Assembly: GCF_040412425.1 (NCBI RefSeq)
Contig: NC_089743.1
Coordinates: forward strand, 87,729,971-87,793,970
Direction: 5' to 3'
DNA from: Macrobrachium rosenbergii
Lineage: Eukaryota > Arthropoda > Malacostraca > Decapoda > Palaemonidae
Length of the DNA stretch: 64,000 bases
Below the pieces are notes generated by a model, which was not told the origin of the DNA, made no database searches, and saw only the letters and a list, made by a program, of their open reading frames with translations. The position numbers and the translations under genes are program-made. This document shows, piece by piece, positions 57,583 through 64,000 of the stretch. Position 1 is the first letter of the stretch. Each line of letters begins with the position of its first letter.

Positions 57583-59370
57583 CATATATATGTACAATCA
57601 ATAATGGCGTATGCATTGTAAGCTGCCGATATCTACGAGTTATCCGGATTTTAAATATATCCCATTTGAACACGACAATTTGCATAAAGATATCAAGTTC
57701 AAGTAGTGGTTTTGCGTTAATTAAATGTCTTACTATGTTAATAATGGTTAAATAGTGGTTGTGAGGTAATTCACATCATCCTAATGGGGTTAGTGTTGTC
57801 AATGCATTTGACTCATGCACTATAGACAATTTATTGCTATTGTCTATAGTAATAAATTGGCCCCGTCAATACTATACAGGCTGAGATCTGTCCATTCTAT
57901 TTCACAATCTCCAGGTAGCCTTCAGGTGTATATTTCAACAGTCCTATCTAATATGTCTTACATATTACATCATGTACATGCTGTCATCAGCGTCCGTTTT
58001 ATAGTCGCTATAATGCCATAGTGCATCCGCCTTGCAGTAGAGCTTTATTGTTGAAATTACTGATATCTACTGGGCTAGTTATTGTGTCATTTTCTATATA
58101 ATTGTAAATGATAGTGATTGTAAAAACAATGGCAAAAGAATGTTCTACATTATTGTTGTATATATATAATAAATGATTTTAATGAACTATTGCAGTTTTT
58201 GAAAAATATTTGAAAAAGCCAAGAATGCTGAATTTATCTCAGAAAGTAGCTACTTAAATTGCATTGAAGTAAGGGTTGAAGGTTTGACCCATTTCTGTAG
58301 CCATAATTTTGACAGGTGGAAGCTGTCAGCTGAAGAGGTTGACTGCCATAACATGATGTCATATGAACTGCCTACGTAGCTGTTTAAATAAATGTAACTG
58401 ATATTGCACACATGCATATTTTCATTAATATTGCAGCGTGTGTTGAAAGAGCAACACTATTTTGGCAGTGAATGCTGTCTAGGCCAAGAAAATACAGTAT
58501 GAGTAATAGTGAGGCTGTCACACTGGCCCTGTCATGCATTCAAATATTCTGTTCCACACAAAAGCACAGTTAAGTAATGTATGTCTGTCCTTTCAACCCA
58601 TCATAACATCGAAAATATGTATATCAATTAAAATCTACTGTCCATAGTGCTCTAAGCAGAGTCTGTATATGCTGGCTTTGCTCTAAGTTAATAGTTACGT
58701 CCCAAGGCCGTTTGGAGCGCTGTGCACCTTGCCTTAAATGTAAACAAACATGGTGTCTTGTTATAATCCAATGGGAATCCTGGAAGTGGCGCGGCCGCCT
58801 CGTATATATAGGCTCTGCTTTGAAGTCGTATTTCAAAATGTTTTTGATAATTCCCCAGAATCATTATTATTGATGAAAATGATTTCTTGCAAATTTGAAT
58901 TGTAGATTTCAAAGTAATGATGACTGAAATAGTTCTGAAAATTGTCATGACACTGGAGCAGTCTGCACTTGTGGAGACGGATGGAATCTTCTGTCAACAA
59001 TCTTTTCGTCATTGAAAATACGTTAACAGACAAACCAAATTATCTAAAGTTTATAGTTCCCTTCTCTAATTCTAAAACTAACGTCATTATATTGTAGACC
59101 ATGTGCCAAAATGTATATGCAATGCAACGGTGAATTTCGATATCCAACAACTAGAATTTTTGAAAAGTTCACAAACAATGCTTGAAAAGTTTTATTTTTA
59201 TGCCATCAATGAATAACAAAATAACATGTCATAAAAAACTTCAATCACGTTGCTCTGTCTTATTTCCGCCTAAATTTTTATCTCGAATTTACTGAATTCT
59301 TATTGTATGAAGTAACCAACTGCATGACAAAAAAAAATATTTTTTTGACTGCTCGGGTACGTTTAGCCTA
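57151..59370. other. Intergenic, no gene recognised
   Basis: AT-rich, with a TA tract at 57538-57580 and no convincing coding or RNA feature. Confidence 0.5.
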
Positions 59371-59429
59371 CAGCCATTTATGATCAACTGGCAGGACAAG
59401 GACAATTCGTTTTTAATCAGAGTCCTATT

Positions 59430-59860
59430 CATATCGCTTCCATTAACCCCACGAACAAGAATTCAAGCGCAAAGGAGCACGAGCGACGAAATCAGAAGAG
59501 GAACCGATCCAACCACATTCGTAAAGATCGCAACAACGCACCGTCAGTCTTCATTTGTTCTTGGCGGCATCCGTACCTGGCCTATGATTGGCTAGATTTG
59601 ACAGCCTTCTTTTACCCGCCATTCCATGTCTCTGTTGGTCCGTATTTACGTCTAGTGGGAGTCGCACGATCGGGGAAAATGTCCGAGGACGAGGTAAAAC
59701 CCCAGGCCGAAGAGGTAAGACACCGGGACCAGTGGAAAGGGTAAGGACGAAGGGAGACACTTGGGGAGGAAGGGAGGAGAATCGATGCGACTTGTCGTTG
59801 CGTACGACGGGTCTTTCTCACGGGTCCTCCCTCTCCCGTTCCGTTCCTCGGGCTTGATGC
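59430..59860 (+). promoter_or_regulatory. CpG-rich promoter-like block
   Basis: CpG dinucleotides are clearly denser here than in the surrounding 10 kb. An ATTGG (inverted CCAAT) motif lies at about 59586, roughly 90 nt ahead of the ATG at 59679. There is no TATA box. This suits a housekeeping-type start site on the plus strand; it is an inference from composition. Confidence 0.45.
59679..59714 (+). CDS. Candidate first coding exon, 12 codons (SUMO-like N-terminus?)
   Basis: ATG opens MSEDEVKPQAEE, ending exactly at a strong donor GAG|GTAAGA inside the CpG-rich block. The peptide resembles the disordered N-terminus of SUMO-1 type proteins (M-S-acidic-x-E-x-K-P-x-x-E-acidic). If so, the ubiquitin-fold exons lie past 64000. 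Twelve residues are too few for a firm call; a chance match to some other acidic N-terminus is possible. Confidence 0.3.
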
Positions 59861-59869
59861 AGGCCAGCC

Positions 59870-61275
59870 TATTTCTCGGTTAGGCCTCGGGTACGTTAGG
59901 CGGGGATGCGAAGGAGTCTGCGGGCGGTTAGAGCTTAGATACGTCAGACGTGTGCCAAGGAGCTTACGGTTGGTTAGACCTGAGGTACGTTAGGCAAAGG
60001 GGCCTGCGGTTGGTTAGACCTTAGGTACGTTAGGCGAAGACGCCTACGGTTGGTTTAGACCACGGGTGAATTAGGCGAACACCCGAAGTAGTGTACAAGT
60101 CTACATGTGGCTTGTCCTTAGGTACCGTAGGTAACAAATGCAAAGGAGCCTATGGTTGGTAAGCACTAGGGTACGTTAGGCAAAGGTACAAACGACCCTA
60201 TGACTGGTTAGAACTCGGGTACGTTAGGTAAAGATGCTAAGGAGCCTATGACAGGTCAGAACTTGGCTAGATACTGTATGTACAGATGCAAATGAGGCTA
60301 CAGTTGGTCAGAACTCGGTTATGTTAGGCAACGATGCAAAGGAGCTTAGGACTGGTTAGAACTCTGGTGCGTTAGCTAAGGAGCCTATGGCAGGTCAGAA
60401 CTTGGCTAGATACTTTATGTACAGATGCAAATGAGGCTGTGGTTGGTCTGATCTCGGGCACTTTAGGCAACGATGCAAAGGAGCTCATGAGTGGTTAGAA
60501 CTCTGGTATGTTGGGCAGTGGTGCAAAGGAGCCTACGACTGATTAGAACTTGTCTGTGTTAAAGATGCAAAGGAGCCTATGACAGGTTAGAACTTGGCTA
60601 GGTACTTTATGTTCAGATGCAAATGAGGCTACGGTTGAACTCGGGTATGTTAGGCAACGATGCAAAGGAGCATATGGCTGGTTAGAACCCGGGTGCGTTG
60701 AAGATGCAAAGGAGCCTATGACTGGTTAGAGCCCAGGTGCATTAAAGATGCAAGGGAGCCTATGACTGGTTAGAACCCAGGTGCATTAAAGATGCGAAAG
60801 AGCCTATGACTGGTTAGAACCCAGGTGCATTAAAGATGCGAAAGAGCCTATGACTGGTTAGAACCTGAGTGCATTAAAGATGCAAGGGAGCCTATGACTG
60901 GTTAGAACCCAGGTGCATTAAAGATGCAAGGGAGCCTATGACTGGTTAGAACCCAGGTGCATTAAAGATGCAAAAGAGCCTATGACTGGTTAGAACCTAG
61001 GTGCATTAAAAATGCAAAGGAACCTATGACTCATTAGAACCCGCGTGCGTTAAAGATGCAAAGGAACCTATGACTGGTTAGAACTTAGTTACCTTAGGTA
61101 AAAATGCAAAGGAACCTACGGTTGGTTAGAATTCAGGTATGTTAAGCAAAGATGTAAAGGAGCCTATGGTTGGTTAGGATTTAGGTACCTAGGTAAAGAT
61201 TCAAAGGATCCTATGGTTGGGCAAAACTCGGGTATCTTGGCGAAAGAGCCTATAGTTGGTTAGATCTTAGGTTAG
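59870..61275 (+). repeat. Minisatellite array, ~44-50 bp units
   Basis: Units carry GATGCAAAGGAGCCTATG, ACTGGTTAGAACCC and GGTACGTTAGGCAA. Units are divergent at both ends and most regular at 60700-61070 (44-bp period). About 28 units in all. One stray unit sits at 62158-62203. Confidence 0.9.
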
Positions 61276-62725
61276 AAAACATGGCCAAGTTCTCTCATCA
61301 TAAAGGTTAAGGTGGCACGTTCTAGCCTAATGCTAAATGTATTTAGATACGGTTTGTGTCAATTGTTTTGTAGGTTTAGGCTAGTACATGTTCCCATTAA
61401 CCTATCTTACAGTAGGTATTTCCTGTATAGTACCTTCCAAAAGCGTACTCAAGGATGGTGCTCTTGGCTGTAGTAATAAGTACGGTCGAAGTGGGGTGAA
61501 CTCTAGCCGTTACCCAATACTTTGTAAACTAATTCATAGCCAGCTGCTTGCACAAACTGTATATTTTTCCTGAGTGGTTGACATCTTTTGTGTTTAGTAA
61601 ATTTTCGACCGTTATTGGTAGGGTTAAACCTCTAGTCATTGTGTTAGCACCTCACCTTGGAACCCTATGGTTAAAGTGGGGTATTTGAATGGGAAAACCT
61701 AAAACTAGTACAGTACATCAGTGGGAAATTTATATCGCAGCACAACCAGACAGAGTTGAGGATGAACGAAGGAGAATCGATGCGATTTGTCTTTGCGTAC
61801 GACAGATTTTGACAGACTTTTCTCATGGGTCTTCCCTCCCAGTTGGTTGCTTGAGACAGATGTCTAGGGGAAAAAAAAAAAAAAATGAGGCCTTACAGTG
61901 TCACTCGGGCTGATTGTGTTAGTGCTATCAATAATTTAATGCATGACTGTTCCCTAATACAATTAGGGCTAGTGCTTCATGTCTGTCTCTTTAGAACATA
62001 ATCGTTTAGGGTCGGGTTACGATTTTAATGTAGGTTATCCTGCAGTTAATGGTCAGCGAATGTTTTTTCGGGAGGGTAAAATTTTGGCCAGTGTATGGAT
62101 CTTTCAAATGTTTTGGGCAGATTCACAGGGATTGGGCTCTAGAACCCTTGATTGATTCACGTTAGGCAAAGATGCAAAGGCACCTACAGTTGGTTAGACC
62201 ATCTGTTAATAGACATGGCCAAGTTCTCTCAGAAAGATTAAGGGGCCCCCAGTCTTATACTAAAAATTCTATTTAGATGTGGTTTGTGTCAATTTTCTGG
62301 CAAGGTTTAGGGTAGTACAGTACATGTTTTGCCCCATTATTCTAACCTAACTTGCTGTAGGTTTATCCTTCATAGTACCTGCATAGGTGTACACAAGGAT
62401 GATACTCTTGATTGTATGAACAATGAGGGTCAAGCTGTGGTGAACTGTAGCTATTGTCCTTTTATTTTCCACAGAATTTTACATCGTCTAACTATGTGAT
62501 ACTAATTTGAAGCTGCATGCACGAGCAGTATCTTGTTCCTAAGAGGTTACCCTGTTGTATTTTGTGAATTTACAACCATTAATGTTAGGGCAAACCAGTC
62601 ATTATGTTTACACGTATACCCTATCATCAATCATTATGGGGGACCCTTTTGGGAAACTTGGAGTTTTGAGTGGAGAAAACCAAAAACTAATGCTGTACAC
62701 CAGTAGGAAATTTATATTTTTAAAT
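61230..62725 (+). repeat. Diverged ~500-bp direct duplication after the array
   Basis: 61230-61735 and 62155-62720 align in order: ACATGGCCAAGTTCTCTC, GGTTTGTGTCAATT, GTACATGTT, GTGGTGAACT and CAGTRGGAAATTTATAT. Separately, 61760-61850 repeats 59770-59845 (GAATCGATGCGA, TGCGTACGAC), so blocks of array and flank were copied more than once. Confidence 0.8.
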
Positions 62726-63214
62726 AAGTAACTTACCAAGTAATTACATAGCTATAGTTTTTAACTAACACAGCAGCTTAAATTCAAAATTCTCGGTAAC
62801 ACTTTGATTGTTTAGTGTAGGTGACCAGTCCTGCCCACCACTGGGAATACTAGGAACAACTTACCAGACAAATTCATTCTGTTTCTGCCGTGCTTGGTGT
62901 AATCATCGAGTACTTGCAGCATCTTTGTTAATTATTTGCCGGTTATATAACCGGATTTCAGTGAAGTATCGCAGATTTCGTTAACCTTCAAGCTTATAAC
63001 CTTTCAGGATCGGTATTTTATCATCTGGTTACTTTCAAGATCTTATTCAAGCTCATATTTTTGCTATTCTTGCAAATTTGCGATCATTTGATTAATTCTC
63101 CTTTTCCGAGTAGCGTAATATTATAAACATTGCGTTCGCTCCCGAACCAATATTTTCAGTAATGATGTGCATACCTGCAAGTGTTAGATAAGTTCCTTAG
63201 TTGAGCTTGTAATC

Positions 63215-63494
63215 AGCCCTTCGTTGGCTGAGTCAGTTGAGCTTCAGACTGTCACTCGATGGGCCGGAGTTCAATTCCACCGACCGGCTGATGAAGAGTT
63301 AGAGGAATTTATTTCTGGTGATAGAAATTCATTTCTCGGTATAATGTGGTTCGGATTCCACAATAAGCTGTAAGTCCCGTTGCTAAGTAACCAATTGGTT
63401 CGTAGCCACGTAAAATAAGTCTAATCCTTCGGGCCAGCCCTAGGAGAGCTGTTAATCAGCTCAGTGGTCTGGTAAAACTAAGGTATACTTAACT
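63215..63494 (+). mobile_element. SINE copy 6, full length with 14-bp target duplication
   Basis: Same head type as copy 4. Flanked by TTGAGCTTGTAATC (63201-63214) and TTGAGCCTGTAATC (63495-63508), one mismatch. It inserted into the leader of the plus-strand retroelement at the window end. Confidence 0.9.
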
Positions 63495-63650
63495 TTGAGC
63501 CTGTAATCTAGGTATCGTCACACAGCCACTGGAAAGGCATCATGATGAAAGCGTAGTGTTTCAATGTGCAGTGTGAGCATCACTCAAAACTGTCGTCTTC
63601 CAGAGCACCGGTCTTCAGCCTGCTAGGCTGACGCCTCTTTTTGGCGCCAA

Positions 63651-63746
63651 GTGTTTGTCCAGTATATACTCCAATTGGAACGATCCAGGGAAATTAGCGT
63701 GGCCCCTGCACAAGGACATGCAATTTGTGAAGCTTCCACAATTTTC
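63651..63746 (+). pseudogene. U6 snRNA-like sequence, probable pseudogene
   Basis: AATTGGAACGATCCAGGGAA, ATTAGCGTGGCCCCTGCACA and GTGAAGCTTCCACAATTTTC follow the U6 order from the 5' region to the 3' end. The catalytic ACAGAGA box is changed to CCAGGGA, several bases are deleted, the 5' stem is degraded, and the terminal T run is broken (ATTTTCG). AGC of the catalytic triad is kept. Confidence 0.75.
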
Positions 63747-63907
63747 GATTGGCGCCTAGGTTTTTTCATTAGAAACACTGTTGTTCTTTCTTGGGCGCTA
63801 GTTCCCGATGGAACACCTGGCTCCATCTTCCAAGTAGTCGACACCAGTCCCCTTTGCCAGGCACCTACTCTGCTCATCACTCAGCTTTTTTTTTCTCTCT
63901 GTTTAAG

Positions 63908-64000
63908 GATTGTGACTGGCCTGTGGAGGACGATGTCCTACCGCAGAATTTTGTGGTCTGTATGAGGTGTAGTCAAGCCTACCGGATTTCCAAGTGTTCG
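63908..64000 (+). CDS. Candidate exon open to the window end
   Basis: Follows a strong acceptor (TTTTTTTTTCTCTCTGTTTAAG) and stays open for 31 codons starting DCDWPVEDDVLPQNFVVCMR, with CxxC and a later Cys. It sits where the gag-like region of the retroelement should begin. Unrecognised protein; partial. Confidence 0.3.

Larger units (their letters stand above)
62730..64000 (+). mobile_element. Retroelement leader, second copy, running off the window
   Basis: The first ~480 nt match, in opposite orientation, 12212 down to about 11550: GTAACTTACCAAGTAATTAC is identical, then GACCAGTCCTGCCCAC, GGGAATACTAGGAAC, GGATTTCAGTGAA. It is interrupted by a SINE (63215-63494) and contains the U6-like sequence. 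It likely belongs to the same DIRS-like family as the 6.2-12.2 kb material; the body would lie beyond 64000. Confidence 0.65.

Noticed and set aside
59870..61275. Repeat array considered as a CRISPR-like array
   Set aside because: Units are contiguous and diverge along their whole length with no unique spacers, in a eukaryotic context; it is a minisatellite.
63651..63965. Plus-strand open frame of 104 codons
   Set aside because: Covers the U6-like sequence and a polypyrimidine/acceptor region; no domain. The short exon candidate at 63908 is a different frame.

Overview
This is eukaryotic nuclear DNA, gene-poor and rich in repeats. An arthropod, most likely a decapod crustacean, is my inference. 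It rests on the long TA/GA/CA microsatellites every 1-3 kb, a tRNA-headed SINE family with a conserved body and tail, Penelope-like, DIRS-like and non-LTR retroelement remains, and Src42A/FRK-type kinase genes split by kilobase introns. No species-level call is possible from sequence alone.

The main content is a head-to-tail tandem pair of minus-strand genes for non-receptor tyrosine kinases of the Src42A/FRK type (SH3-SH2-kinase). Kinase B (upstream) occupies 52368 down to 32945, and kinase A (downstream) occupies 29527 down to 17009. I rebuilt 11 coding exons for each from splice sites, frame continuity and homology. All ten intron phases match between the genes and five internal exons plus the last have identical lengths, so they arose by duplication of one ancestral gene. 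Both proteins (about 568 and 536 residues) keep the catalytic and regulatory residues of active Src-type kinases. Neither has Gly at position 2, so neither can be N-myristoylated as classical Src proteins are; instead both start with a short Trp/Leu/Lys/Arg-rich segment.

Other candidate genes are a tRNA-Ala(CGC)-like gene on the minus strand at 4.5 kb, a CpG-rich plus-strand promoter-like block with a possible 12-codon first exon at 59.68 kb, and a U6 snRNA-like sequence at 63.65 kb that is probably a pseudogene.

Layout: 0-4.5 kb, no gene seen; 4.5-6.1 kb, tRNA and a SINE; 6.2-12.2 kb, decayed minus-strand DIRS-like retroelement material with a MITE inserted in its leader; 12.4-17 kb, a direct duplication and AT-rich intergenic DNA; 17.0-29.5 kb, kinase A with SINEs in its introns; 29.5-32.9 kb, intergenic DNA with a non-LTR retrotransposon relic; 32.9-52.4 kb, kinase B, whose introns hold foldback elements, a hAT-like element with 8-bp target duplications, a LINE endonuclease relic and degenerate satellites; 53-55.3 kb, a GA-anchored tandem repeat, a broken Penelope-like element between perfect inverted repeats and a foldback element; 55.3-59.4 kb, mostly unrecognised AT-rich DNA with a LINE 3' end; 59.4-62.7 kb, CpG-rich block, 44-bp minisatellite and large direct duplications; 62.7-64 kb, a second copy of the retroelement leader running off the window, carrying a SINE and the U6-like sequence.

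All gene models come from reading the sequence only; no alignment or database search was run.
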